Below, piece after piece: positions 1 to 9,100 of a stretch of 27,045 nucleotides of DNA. This DNA comes from Giesbergeria sp. (lineage in GTDB: Bacteria; Pseudomonadota; Gammaproteobacteria; Burkholderiales; Burkholderiaceae_C), in contig JAGNUJ010000005.1 in the NCBI GenBank assembly GCA_017987055.1, forward strand, positions 1-27,045. The letters run 5' to 3'. Position 1 is the first letter of the stretch; each line of letters opens with the position of its first letter. The notes under the pieces were generated by a model. The model saw only the letters and a program-made list of their open reading frames with translations. It did no database searches and was not told the DNA's origin. The position numbers were made by a program, and so were the translations under genes.

Positions 1-350
1 AGTTTTTGCGGCACCGGCCACGCGATGTCGCCGACATCCACGCCTGCGGGCAGCGTCCACCTCAGCTCGGTGGGCAGGCCAGAGTCGCCGGGGTTTTTCC
101 AATAGGTGTGCCAGCCCGGCTGGTGGGCAATTTGCAGCCCCAACCACAGCGGCTGGCCCGCTGCCACGCCTTGGGGCGCGTAGGCCACCAGCTCGGCGCG
201 CACGCGCGGCGTGGTGACTACGCTGGTGCTGGTGCCCGCCTGCAGGCGGTCATTGTTGAAGCTCAATTGGGCGCTAACGCCCGTGGACAGTGCGCTAGCA
301 GCTATAAAAAGCAGTGCAGCCAGCAGGCGAAAAAAGAAGCGGTACGACAT
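1..350 (-). CDS. DsbD/ScsB-like thiol:disulfide interchange protein, N-terminal part (runs off left edge)
   Basis: The minus-strand frame opens with ATG at 350 and is still open at base 1, giving about 116 residues. The first 27 residues form a Sec signal peptide: basic start, hydrophobic core LLAALLFIAASAL, and a VSA cleavage motif before QLSF. The mature part contains GWHTYWKNPGDSGLP, which is typical of the N-terminal periplasmic domain of DsbD/ScsB-type proteins. Those proteins carry electrons across the inner membrane to periplasmic thiol partners; the membrane and thioredoxin domains would lie outside the window. The gene is divergent from the creatininase-family gene across about 91 nt. 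Bases 290-305, which encode part of the signal-peptide core, match exactly the core of the repeat dispersed elsewhere in this window. The family call is fairly sure from the YWKNPGDSG stretch; the exact subfamily cannot be decided from this fragment. Confidence 0.75.
   Translation of the reverse strand, partial: MSYRFFFRLLAALLFIAASALSTGVSAQLSFNNDRLQAGTSTSVVTTPRVRAELVAYAPQGVAAGQPLWLGLQIAHQPGWHTYWKNPGDSGLPTELRWTLPAGVDVGDIAWPVPQK
290..305 (-). repeat. Repeat core (16 nt) inside the DsbD-like signal peptide
   Basis: On the minus strand the bases read ATAGCTGCTAGCGCAC, identical over 16 nt to the core of the intergenic repeats at 4015-4067 and 22778-22829. Identity stops right after the core. Here the core is translated as part of the hydrophobic stretch of the signal peptide. 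Confidence 0.7.
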
Positions 351-441
351 AGGCTCAGTAGGAGCGCAGGGCGGCGCTTTGGTTCCAAAAGGGTGCGGCG
401 CATGGTAACGGCGGCAGGTGCCATCCCCTACTATCGAGCGA

Positions 442-1293
442 ATGAATGCTTACTCTCTTTTTTGGCCATCGCGCTGGTGGGCTGACGTCTCGACGCGCGA
501 CTTTGTCGCCGCGCAACACAGCGGCCTCGCCGCCGCCACCGTCGCCGTGCTGCCCGTCGCCGCCACCGAGCAGCACGGCCCGCACCTGCCGCTGTCGGTC
601 GATAGCACGCTGCTGCAAGGCGTGATCGATGCAGCGCTGCCGTTGCTGCCCGCCGCCTTGCCAGTGCTGTTTTTGCCGCCGCAAAACATCGGCCTCAGCC
701 CCGAACACAGCCGCTACCCCGGCACGCTGACGCTGTCACCCAGCACGCTGCTGGCGCTGTGGACGCAGCTGGGCGAATGCGTGGCGCGCGCTGGCATCCA
801 AAAGCTGCTGCTGCTCAACGGCCACGGCGGCCAAGTCAGCGTGATGGACATCGTCGCGCGCGAGCTGCGCAGCCAGCAGCACCTGCTGGTCTACAGCGCC
901 AGCTGGTTTAGCCTGCCGTTGCCGGATGCTGTGGCCAGCCAGTTCAGCGCTGAGGAGCACCGCTTTGGCATCCACGCGGGTGATATCGAGACGTCGATGA
1001 TGTTGCACCTCGCGCCGGGCAGGGTGCAGATGGAACACGCGCGCGACTTTCACTCCACCTCGCAAGACCGCGCCGCGCGCTATGCGATTTTGGGCAACGG
1101 CAAAAGCGCCAAATTCGGCTGGCAAATGCAGGATTACCACCCCGCCGGAGCGGTCGGCAACGCGGCGGCGGCCACTGCCGACAAGGGGCGCGCTGTGGTG
1201 GAGGCGGCAGCGGCGCAGTTGGTGCAGTTGCTGCAAGAGCTGCACGACTTGCCGTTGAGCGCCTTGGTAGATGCAGTGGATTTGGCCGGCTGA
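442..1293 (+). CDS. Creatininase family amidohydrolase
   Basis: The protein is about 283 residues from ATG 442. It carries the metal-binding signature of the creatininase/MftE fold: EQHGPHLPLSVD (E43, H45 and D54 from this start), NGHGG (H128) and HAGDIETS (H178, E183). These would be the ligands of a dinuclear metal centre hydrolysing cyclic amides or small amide substrates in the cytoplasm. Creatininase itself, other amidohydrolases and peptide-processing enzymes share this fold, so the substrate is not assigned. A GTG at 418 would add eight residues; neither start has a convincing ribosome binding site, and I prefer the ATG. The gene stands alone, divergent from the DsbD-like gene and followed by a repeat copy at 1298-1350. 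Confidence 0.85.
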   Translation: MNAYSLFWPSRWWADVSTRDFVAAQHSGLAAATVAVLPVAATEQHGPHLPLSVDSTLLQGVIDAALPLLPAALPVLFLPPQNIGLSPEHSRYPGTLTLSPSTLLALWTQLGECVARAGIQKLLLLNGHGGQVSVMDIVARELRSQQHLLVYSASWFSLPLPDAVASQFSAEEHRFGIHAGDIETSMMLHLAPGRVQMEHARDFHSTSQDRAARYAILGNGKSAKFGWQMQDYHPAGAVGNAAAATADKGRAVVEAAAAQLVQLLQELHDLPLSALVDAVDLAG

Positions 1294-1297
1294 TTTT

Positions 1298-1350
1298 GAG
1301 TCAAACTGGCCTCTAGCCCTTTAAATACGTGCGATAACAGCTATCAATTT
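1298..1350 (-). repeat. Dispersed repeat, copy A (53 nt)
   Basis: Read on the minus strand it starts with AAATTGATAGCTG, continues through CGCACGTAT and CTAGAGGC, and ends near TTTGAC. About 44 of 53 positions match copy B at 4015-4067. Two changes in the core (TTAT where the other copies have CTAG) suggest this is the most decayed copy. It lies five bases after the creatininase-family stop codon. Confidence 0.8.
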
Positions 1351-1480
1351 TAATTGAATTTAATTCACACAAACTAGCGCAGCGCGCCACTTATTGGGTC
1401 GGTTTCGATCAAAAAGCGCCAAAAACGGCTCCGGCGCTCCCTAAAATCGCCCTAAATTCTCGCGAGGGGAGGAAACCCAA

Positions 1481-2677
1481 ATGACCCAGACCGTTGCCGC
1501 GCCCGTCGGCTTTCAGCTCACGCCCCCCGAGGTGGTGCAGCCTATCAGCAACGAGGTGGCCAAAACCGCCATCCCCTTGCCGCCAGAGCTGACGCAAGCG
1601 GTCGATGCGCAGGTGGCGCAATTCATCGCCGCGCTGCTGAGCGAGGACGTGCAAAGCGACGGCTTTCGCGCCAAGCTCGACAGCGCGTTTGCGCTGGGGC
1701 GCGAGGAAATCTCCATCGCCGCCAGCCTGATGCAAGGCCGGCTGGTGCAGCGCAACTTTGTCGGCAGCGAAGACAGCACCGCCTTCAAAGCGCTGCAAGA
1801 CATGCGCCGCCAACTCGATGAGCTCAACCCCGGCAAGCAGGGCGATTTGTTTCAGCCGCAAAAACTGCTGGGCTTTATCCCGTTTGGCAACCGGCTGCAA
1901 AACTACTTTCGCAAATTTCAGGGTGCCAGCGCGCAACTCAACGCCAGCATGGAGCAGCTGTACGCCGCGCGCGACGATATCCAGCGCGATGTGGTCGATA
2001 TCGAAGCCACGCGCGGCAAGCTGTGGGAGGCGATGCAAAAACTGGCCGGCGCAATCCGCTTTGCCGAACTGCTCGATGCCAAGCTGTTCGCGCAGGTGCA
2101 GGCGCTGCGCGCCAGCGACGCTGTGCGCGCCAAAGCGCTGGAGCAAGAGGTGCTGTTTTACGCCCGGCAAAACCTGCAAGACATGCTGACCCAGCAAGCG
2201 GTGTGCACCAACGGCTACTTGGCGCTGGATGTGCTGAAGAAGACAGGGCGCGAGCTGATGAACGGCTGCACGCGCGTCGCCACCACCGGCATGAGTGCGC
2301 TGGCCGTGGCACAAACCGTGGCACGCGCCACCGGCAACCAAATCAAGGTGATGGAGATGCTGACAGGCGTCAACGCCACCGTCGAGGCGCTGATAGCCGA
2401 GAGTGGCCGCCAACTCAACACCCATGTCGAAAAAACCACCCAGTTTGCGCAAAACCCAATGGTCGGCATCGACAAGCTCAAAGAGATGTTTGACCAGACC
2501 TTTCAAGCGATGGACGCGATGGACAACTTTCGCGCGCAAGCCATCGTGGTGATGGGGCAAAACAACGCCATGATTGCCGCCGAACTCCAGCGCGCCGAGC
2601 ACTACACCGACAAGGCGCGGCGAGAGCAAGTGCGCCAAGCCAACAGCGCGCAGTTGAGCGGCCCGGTCAAGCTCTAA
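1481..2677 (+). CDS. TelA-family (toxic anion resistance) protein
   Basis: The 398-residue protein matches the TelA/KlaA family (PF05816 type) in length and character. It is alpha-helical with a conserved block around residues 125-145 (LLGFIPFGNRLQNYFRKFQ), charged coiled-coil-like stretches, and a conserved C-terminal part (LTGVNATVEALIAESG, then IDKLKEMFDQTFQAMDAMD). No signal peptide or membrane segment is visible, so it is probably cytosolic or membrane-associated. Family members were named for plasmid tellurite resistance, but their biochemical role is not settled; I infer envelope or toxic-anion stress and claim no more. The start is well supported by GGGGAGG about 8-13 nt upstream. It is followed after 28 nt by the YiaA/B-like gene, so the two are likely co-transcribed. 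Confidence 0.9.
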   Translation: MTQTVAAPVGFQLTPPEVVQPISNEVAKTAIPLPPELTQAVDAQVAQFIAALLSEDVQSDGFRAKLDSAFALGREEISIAASLMQGRLVQRNFVGSEDSTAFKALQDMRRQLDELNPGKQGDLFQPQKLLGFIPFGNRLQNYFRKFQGASAQLNASMEQLYAARDDIQRDVVDIEATRGKLWEAMQKLAGAIRFAELLDAKLFAQVQALRASDAVRAKALEQEVLFYARQNLQDMLTQQAVCTNGYLALDVLKKTGRELMNGCTRVATTGMSALAVAQTVARATGNQIKVMEMLTGVNATVEALIAESGRQLNTHVEKTTQFAQNPMVGIDKLKEMFDQTFQAMDAMDNFRAQAIVVMGQNNAMIAAELQRAEHYTDKARREQVRQANSAQLSGPVKL

Positions 2678-2705
2678 TTGTTATTTTTTAAAGGGGAACC
2701 CTCTC

Positions 2706-3167
2706 ATGGCCACCAGTAGTCGTTACATCGTGCAGCGCGACACCGCTGCTTGGCGGATGCAAGTGCGTTTGTCGTTTGTGCTGTCTGTCCTGTGCGCGGG
2801 CTTGGGCGTGCTGAATATGCCGGGGCAAGATTTAGACCGCGCTTTTTTGGCAATTGGCATGTTCTTTTGTCTGTTTGCCAGCTTTAGCGTCGCCAAAACC
2901 CAGCGCGACAACCGCGATGGGCAGGTGGACACTTCGATGTGGGTGATTGCGGTGTGGATTGCCTTTGCCGCCGCCGTGTTGTTGACCGGCTGGGGCTTGT
3001 GGCGCATGAACATCGACCAGTGGCAAAAATATTACATGCTGGTGACGTGGCTGTTCATGGTCAGCAGCAGCTTCACGCTGGCCAAGACCATTCGCGATGC
3101 GCAGGAGGCCGATTTGCTGGAGCAGCGCTCCGCCCGCGCCCGCAGCGGCGAGGCCGATGCCGCTTAA
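2706..3167 (+). CDS. YiaA/YiaB-like four-helix inner membrane protein
   Basis: The protein has 153 residues and four predicted membrane helices (about 19-37, 45-63, 78-98 and 108-126). It is built as an internal duplication: each helix pair ends in the same motif, FSVAKTQRD at 60-68 and FTLAKTIRD at 123-131. A helix pair followed by AKxxRD is the pattern I know from YiaA/YiaB two-helix domain proteins, whose function is unknown. A good ribosome binding site (AAAGGGGAA) precedes ATG 2706. It follows telA by 28 nt on the same strand, so a shared function with the TelA-family protein is an inference from position only. Confidence 0.7.
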   Translation: MATSSRYIVQRDTAAWRMQVRLSFVLSVLCAGLGVLNMPGQDLDRAFLAIGMFFCLFASFSVAKTQRDNRDGQVDTSMWVIAVWIAFAAAVLLTGWGLWRMNIDQWQKYYMLVTWLFMVSSSFTLAKTIRDAQEADLLEQRSARARSGEADAA

Positions 3168-3180
3168 TCCCAGTGGGGGG

Positions 3181-3999
3181 TTAGCGCGATTTTTTAGCGT
3201 CCAAAAATCGCTGCTGACTGAGCAATGGTTCGGCCGCACTGCGGCCGATTTTCTTTTCGCGCAGCAAAATTTCTTCCAGCAGCAAATCGAGCTGTTGGCG
3301 CAGGGCGCTTTGCGCGCAGGGCTGGCCATCGAGCAGCGCCTCGCTGCGCTGGGCCGCCGGCACGCGCAGATAAGCCGTGACGCTGTCGGGCACGTAGCGG
3401 CGCAGGCACTCGCGCAGATACAGCCGGTCGTCCACGGTGAAATGCTCGTCCGGCGCGCCCGCTTGCGGGGCTAGGCGCTGAAACGCCGCTTTGATGGCCA
3501 GCAGCTGCGCGGCGTTGTCGTCATCCAACTCGGCAGCAGCGGTTTCTAGCGCCGCATCAAAGGCGGCCAAGGCGGCGGGGTCAAACCACGCGGGCGCCGC
3601 TGCGCTGGCCTGAGCAGCAGCAGCGGTTTTGCGCTGGACAATGACCCCACCGAGCGCGCCGCAGCCCGCCAACACTGCGCCGCTCACCAGCACCAGCACC
3701 AGCGATTGAATCGCCCCCAGCAACGCCACCACAGCGCCGCACGCTGCCAGCACCCCGAGCGCAATCTGCGCGCCCGAGGCCGGCGCTTGCGCTGATGCCC
3801 GAGACGCTGCGAGCTGCTCGGCCAGCGGCGCACCAAAGCGGTGGCGGGTGTGGACACGCTCCATGCGCTGTTGCAGCGCGGCGGGCGCAGCTCGCTCGCT
3901 GCGCTGCTGCGGGGCGCGGTGCTGCGGTTGCAGCGCGGTGCGGCGGTTGACAGGGCCATCGCCCGCAATCAGGCGACTGTCTTCTTCGGAGGGGTGCAT
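3181..3999 (-). CDS. Unrecognised two-helix membrane protein
   Basis: The protein has 272 residues. Its first 75 residues are polar and Arg/Gln/Ala-rich. Two closely spaced hydrophobic helices follow at about 78-96 and 99-121. A helical, mostly acidic cytoplasmic domain contains DRLYLRECLRRYVPDSVTAYLRVP at about 191-214 and LDLLLEEILLREKKI near the C-terminus. I do not recognise it with confidence. The pattern of two helices followed by a domain with a YVPxxVxxYLxxP motif recalls XpaC-like proteins, which often neighbour telA genes, and telA is the convergent neighbour here; this is only an inference. The ATG at 3999 lacks a clear ribosome binding site, so the N-terminus is uncertain (Met47 is an alternative). 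The stop lies 13 nt from the end of the YiaA/B-like gene on the other strand. Confidence 0.6.
   Translation of the reverse strand: MHPSEEDSRLIAGDGPVNRRTALQPQHRAPQQRSERAAPAALQQRMERVHTRHRFGAPLAEQLAASRASAQAPASGAQIALGVLAACGAVVALLGAIQSLVLVLVSGAVLAGCGALGGVIVQRKTAAAAQASAAAPAWFDPAALAAFDAALETAAAELDDDNAAQLLAIKAAFQRLAPQAGAPDEHFTVDDRLYLRECLRRYVPDSVTAYLRVPAAQRSEALLDGQPCAQSALRQQLDLLLEEILLREKKIGRSAAEPLLSQQRFLDAKKSR
3230..3257 (+). terminator. Candidate intrinsic terminator of the telA unit, inside the opposing gene
   Basis: A perfect dyad TCGGCCGCA-C-TGCGGCCGA (3230-3248) can fold as a 7-bp stem with a 5-nt loop. It is followed on the plus strand by TTTTCTTTT. It lies 63 nt after the YiaA/B-like stop codon and within the 3' end of the minus-strand 272-residue gene. 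The T-rich tail is present only in the plus direction. Confidence 0.5.
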
Positions 4000-4014
4000 T
4001 GAGGGGTATTTTTT

Positions 4015-4067
4015 AGGTCAAATCAGCCTCTAGCCCTTTAGATACGTGCGCTAGCAGCTATTAATTT
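4015..4067 (-). repeat. Dispersed repeat, copy B (53 nt)
   Basis: On the minus strand the element runs from AAATTAATAGCTGCTAG through CGCACGTATCTAAAGGG and CTAGAGGC to TTTGACC. It is the least decayed copy. It fills most of the 87-nt gap between recD (ending at 4087) and the start of the unrecognised membrane protein (3999), all on the minus strand. Confidence 0.85.
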
Positions 4068-4086
4068 AAGAGTATTTTGAACGGGT

Positions 4087-6165
4087 TTAGCCCAGCAAAT
4101 CTTGCAATCCGCTGGCGCGCTGGGTGCGCTGCTGCACTGCCGTCGCCAGTAAACCGGGCTGCGCGGCGACCAACGTAAACGCGGTGCGCGCGCGGGTGAT
4201 GCCGGTGTAGACCAGCTCGCGGCTGAGCACCGGGCCAGCGTGCGCCGGCAGCACCAGCGCGGTGTGCTCAAACTCGGAGCCTTGGCTTTTGTGGACGGTC
4301 ATGGCGAAGGCGGTTTCGACATGCGCCAGCCGCCCGACGCCGACCGAGCGCAGTTGCGGGCCATCGGCAAAGTAAACGCGCAGGCGCGGGGCAGCGTCAG
4401 CACCATCGGATTGAGGCAGGACGGCAGCCGGCAGGGTGATGCCGATGTCGCCGTTGAACACGCCCAGCGCCGGGTCGTTGCGCGTGACCATCACCGGGCG
4501 GCCGATGTACCACTCGCCGCGCACTGACAGGCGTTTGTCGTGTTGCAGGGCGGCTTGCACGGCTTGGTTCAGGCCGGCAGCGCCCCAGTCGCCTTCGCGC
4601 ACGGCGCACAGCAGGCGAAAGCGATCAAAGGCCGTCAATACGCTGTGTACCCAAACGGCGTGCGCAGCAGCATCGCCCGCCGCCGGGCGCTGGTTCATAC
4701 AGTCGAGGTAAGCGCTGTAGCCACCGGGAGCGCCAGCGCGCCCTTCCAGCGCCAGCCGCACGGCCGCGACCGGGTTTACGCCTTCGTAGCTGGCCAGCGC
4801 GCCGCTTTTGGCGTCGTGCAATACCTGCTGGGCAGCGGAGGCATCGCCGCGATTGACCGCCAGCGCCAGCGCACCAATCGGCCCGCCAAAGCGGCGGCTG
4901 TGGCGCAGCATCACGGTGTGTTGTGCCAGTGGCGGTGCGTTGCCGGCGCTTTGCAGATAGTCCGGCGCGATAGCTTCGCCGGTGGCGGCCAGCGCGTAGG
5001 CGGCGGTGCTGGCGCTGTAGCGGCCCGCTTGCGCGTCACGGCACAGGTCGCCCAGCACCGCGCCGGCTTCAACCGAGGCCAGTTGGTCTTTGTCGCCCAG
5101 CAGCACCACGCGCGCCGTCGGCGGCAGGGCGGCCAGCAGCGCGGCCATCATTTCCAAATGCACCATCGAGGCTTCATCGACGATGAGCACATCAATGTCC
5201 AGCGGCTGGCCGGCGTGGTAGCGGAACTGGCGCGTGTCCGGCCGCGCGCCCAGCAGCGAGTGCAACGTGCGCGCCGCGCCCATGCGCTGGGTCAGCGCGT
5301 CCAAGTCGAGCGTGCTGCCGACGCGCTGGCGCAGCTCGCCCAGCGCGGTGTCGATGGATTGCTTCAGCCGCGCTGCGGCTTTGCCGGTGGGCGCGGCCAG
5401 TGCAATGCGCAGGCGCTCGGGCTGGGCATCCACGGCGAACAGCAGCGCCAGCAGGCGCGCGGCGGTGTAGGTTTTGCCGGTGCCGGGGCCGCCGGTAATC
5501 ACCGAAAAACGCCCGCGCAGCGCCAATGCGCAGGCGAGTTTTTGCCAGTCGGCAGGGGTGTCGGCTGTCGCTGGCGCGTCGGATGCAAACAGACGGTCTA
5601 GCCACGGACGCACAGCGCTGGCATCGACTGCCACCGGCGTAGCGGTGCGCGCCACAATTTGCTGCGCCACCGCACCTTCATAGCCCCAATAGCGGCGCAG
5701 GTACAGCCGGGGTGCTGCAGCACTGCCGCGCAGCACCAAGGGCTGGTCGCCCGCTTCACTTCCTTCGACACCATCGACCACACTGCTATGGAGCAAGGCA
5801 GCGCGCCAGTCGGCCAGGCCGTGCGGCAGGCGCAATAGCAGGGCATCCAATTCGGCCAGCGCGGTCGCCGGCCAACCCAGCACCGCGCCGGGTTGCGCCA
5901 ACAACGGTGCCAGCGGCAGGCAGCTGTGGCCGCGCCCTTCCATCTGCGCCAACAGCGCCGTGGCCACTAGCACCGCAGGGGCGGGGTGCGGATCGAGCTC
6001 GGCCATAAAAGCCGCCAGCGCGCTATCAAGGCGGCGCAGCCAACCGGCCTCGCTCCACGCGCGCAGGGTGTCTAAGGTTTCTTGAGGGCTGATGGTGTCG
6101 GTGCTGGACAAAGTGGCAAAAGCGGGGAAAGTGGACATGGCCAAATCTTTCTGAGCGGTGTTCAT
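4087..6165 (-). CDS. recD: Exodeoxyribonuclease V subunit alpha (RecD), 5'-3' helicase
   Basis: RecD is the fast 5'-3' helicase subunit of RecBCD, which processes double-strand breaks. The 692-residue protein carries the SF1B helicase motifs: Walker A GGPGTGKT at 225-232, DEAS at 330-333, GDKDQLASVEAG near 357-368, VHKSQGSEFE at 624-633 and YTGITRAR at 653-660. It is somewhat longer than the E. coli protein (608). The ATG overlaps the recB stop by 4 nt (ATGA), which implies translational coupling and supports this start; ATG 6138, nine codons in, is an alternative. It is the last gene of the recC-recB-recD operon. Confidence 0.96.
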   Translation of the reverse strand: MNTAQKDLAMSTFPAFATLSSTDTISPQETLDTLRAWSEAGWLRRLDSALAAFMAELDPHPAPAVLVATALLAQMEGRGHSCLPLAPLLAQPGAVLGWPATALAELDALLLRLPHGLADWRAALLHSSVVDGVEGSEAGDQPLVLRGSAAAPRLYLRRYWGYEGAVAQQIVARTATPVAVDASAVRPWLDRLFASDAPATADTPADWQKLACALALRGRFSVITGGPGTGKTYTAARLLALLFAVDAQPERLRIALAAPTGKAAARLKQSIDTALGELRQRVGSTLDLDALTQRMGAARTLHSLLGARPDTRQFRYHAGQPLDIDVLIVDEASMVHLEMMAALLAALPPTARVVLLGDKDQLASVEAGAVLGDLCRDAQAGRYSASTAAYALAATGEAIAPDYLQSAGNAPPLAQHTVMLRHSRRFGGPIGALALAVNRGDASAAQQVLHDAKSGALASYEGVNPVAAVRLALEGRAGAPGGYSAYLDCMNQRPAAGDAAAHAVWVHSVLTAFDRFRLLCAVREGDWGAAGLNQAVQAALQHDKRLSVRGEWYIGRPVMVTRNDPALGVFNGDIGITLPAAVLPQSDGADAAPRLRVYFADGPQLRSVGVGRLAHVETAFAMTVHKSQGSEFEHTALVLPAHAGPVLSRELVYTGITRARTAFTLVAAQPGLLATAVQQRTQRASGLQDLLG

Positions 6166-9100
6166 GCGGCACTCTCTTGGCAGGCCAGCAACTGGTCCAG
6201 CGCCGCTAACAGCGCCAGCGGTGGCGTGACGGTGAAGACACCGCTTGCTGGGCCGTCGATGCCGCGCAAAAACAGGTACACCGCACCGCCCAAGTGCTGC
6301 GCCGGATCGTAGGCCGCGCCCAAACGCTGGCGCAGCAGGCGGTGCAGGGCTAACAGGTACAGGGCGGCTTGCACGTCATAGCGGTGCGCGGCCATAGCTT
6401 GGGTCAGCGCATCGACGTGGTAGGCCGCACCATCGGCGCCCAAGTGGTTGGACTTGTAGTCCAGCACCCAATAGCGCCCTTCGTGCTGAAACACCAAGTC
6501 GGCAAAGCCCATCAACATGCCGTGCAGGGTGCGCTTGGGTAGCCCGGCGCGCTCTTGGCCGGGCAGCAGGTGCTGCTGGCACAAAGCATCGACTTGGCTG
6601 GCTTGCAGCTGGCCGGTGGGCAGCCAAAATTCCATCTCGGGCAGGAGATGTTCTAGGGCATTGAGCGCCACGCCGACGCTGGGCAGCGGCGTAGCTACTA
6701 CCGCGCTGAGCCACTGCACCACGTCGTCCGCCGCATCGCTGTAGCCGGCGCGTTCGCAGCGGCGGCGCAGGCGCTCGGCTAAGGTGGGTTCGGTAGCCAA
6801 GGCAAAGCCTTCGCCGGCCAGCCACTCCAATTGGTCGTGCAAAAAATTGCCGACTACCGGGCCGCGCTGGAACGCGTGCCAGACCGCAGCGCTATCGGTA
6901 GCGGCGGCGACGCGCGTTGGCAGCAGCGCCACCGCGCTATCCAACGCCCGCTCGTCATCGCCCGCGCGCTGCAAAGTAACAGCGCTTTGGTTAGCAGCGC
7001 TTTGGCCGACACCGCGCACCAGTTGCGAGAAGCTGCCAATGCCCCAGTTGCGCTCAAACTCGGCGCTGTAGAGCGGCTGCTCGTGCAGCGCTGCCGGTGC
7101 AGCGCGCGCGGCCAATTGGGTGCGCGGCACGTCGTAGGGCAGACCGTGTGCGGCCGCGTGCAGGGCAATATCGCTGCGATCTTGGGCCAGCGCTTGCAGC
7201 GGCACCAGCCAATCGGCGGCTTCGTATGGCTGCGCACCACCCAGCCAGTAGCCGGCGGCGCTGCAATGCGCAGTGCATTTGCTGCTGTTGCCGCTCTTGA
7301 GCGCGCCAAAGCCCAGCCACAGCGCATGGCGCGCGCGCGTCAGGGCGACGTAGAGCAGGCGCAGGTCTTCCCGCTGGCGCTCTAAGTCAGCCTGTGCAAT
7401 GGCTTCATCGCTCAAGCTCAGGTGCAGGTGGCGCTGACCGCTGTCATCGGCCAGATTCAAAAACGAGGTGTATTGGCGCGTCACCGGGCGGTAGCTGCTG
7501 GCAAACGGGAGCAACACCACCGGGTATTCCAGCCCTTTGCTTTTGTGGATGGTGACGACTTTGACCAAGTCGGCATCGCTTTCTAAGCGGACGATTTGCT
7601 CGTCGCTGCCGCTGCGCTCGCCTTGCAGTTGCTGGCCCAGCCAGCGAATCAGCGCTTGCTCGCCTTCCAGCTGCGCGCTGGCCACTTGGAGCAGTTCGGC
7701 CAAGTGCAAAAAGTTAGTCAGGCGGCGCTCGCCATCAGTTTGCTGCAGCCAGCGCGCGGGCAAATCCAACTGGTGCAGCGTCTGGCGCAGCATGGTCAAC
7801 ACGCCTTGCGTTTGCCAGACATAGTGCAGCGCGCGCAGTTGCTCGCTGCGCGCATCCAGCACATCGTCATCGGTGGCGAGGTGCAGCAATTCGTCCAGCG
7901 TCAGGCCGACGCTGCGGGTGGCAAAACCGGCGCGCAGGCGGCGCACATTCAGCGGCTCGGCGACGGCGTGCAGCCAGTGCAGCAGGTCTTGCGCTTCGCC
8001 GCTGTCAAACACCGAATCTTTGTCCGACAGATAGACCGAGGCCACACCGCGCCGGCGCAATTCGCGGCGCACCGCTTGGGCTTCTTTGCCGGTACGCACC
8101 AGCACCGCAATGTCGGCGGGGCGCAGGCGCTGCAAGGGTTTGCCTGATTCGGCAAAACCGGCTTGGTCGTCGTTCAGCCACGTGCTGATGCGCTCGGCGC
8201 ACAGGGCGGCAAACAGCTGGCGGTGGTCGCTGCTGCTGCGCAGTTCCAAATTGTGTACCAGGCTCAGCGCCGGGACAGCGCCATCAGCGGTTTGAAACTG
8301 CTCGGATCGGCCACTAGCGGCCACCGGCACAAACGGCAGCGGGTTGTCGGCTTGGGCATCACTGCTGCGGAACATAAAAGCACCGGCACCCGCACGCGCT
8401 TCAGCCCGCGCAAAGCTGTGGTTCACCGCATCCACCAGCGCCTGCGTCGAGCGGTAGTTGGTGCCCAGCACGTAGTGGCGACCCGCTGTGGCGCGGCGCG
8501 CGGACAGGTAGCTGTAAATGTCGGCACCGCGAAAACCGTAGATGGATTGTTTGGGGTCGCCAATCAGCAGCAGCGCGGTATGGGGGTCGTTGTCTGCGGT
8601 GCGGTAAAGCTGCTCAAACAGCCGGTATTGCAGCGGCGAGGTGTCTTGAAACTCGTCAATCAGCGCCACCGGGTGCTGCGCAATCATCCGGGCGCGCAGG
8701 CGCTCGCCGTTGGGTCCGGCCAGCGCTTGGTCAAGGCGCTCGAGCATGTCTTGGAAGCCAAAGGTACCAGCGTATTGCTTCAGCTCTATCCGGCGCGCTT
8801 GGACGTGGGCGGCGGCGTGCAAGCGCAGTGCGATGCTCGGATCAGGCAGTGCGTTGAGTGCGTCGAGTAAGTCAGCAAAGGCTTGAAAGTCGCCGGGCAG
8901 GGTGATGTCTGGCGCACTGTCTTTGCGCACCGCTAGCAGGCCATCGGGGGTCAAACGCTCTTTGGCCGTACCGGTCAAATCCAGTACGGAATCACCAGTG
9001 CTGTTAGCCCATGCGCCCAAGGCAGTCAGCCAGCGGGTGTAGTTTTTCGGCGATAGAGAGCGCCGATCCCAGTCGCACACTTTGGGAGCGGTTTGGCTAT

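Noticed and set aside
1409..2638. Minus-strand open frame of 409 codons opposite telA
   Set aside because: It is antisense to a clear TelA-family gene, has His/Leu-rich composition typical of shadow frames, and lacks a ribosome binding site.
4540..5601. Long plus-strand open frame opposite recD (and similar ones opposite recB and recC)
   Set aside because: Low-complexity Arg/Gln/Ala-rich translations antisense to strongly conserved helicase motifs are expected in GC-rich DNA.
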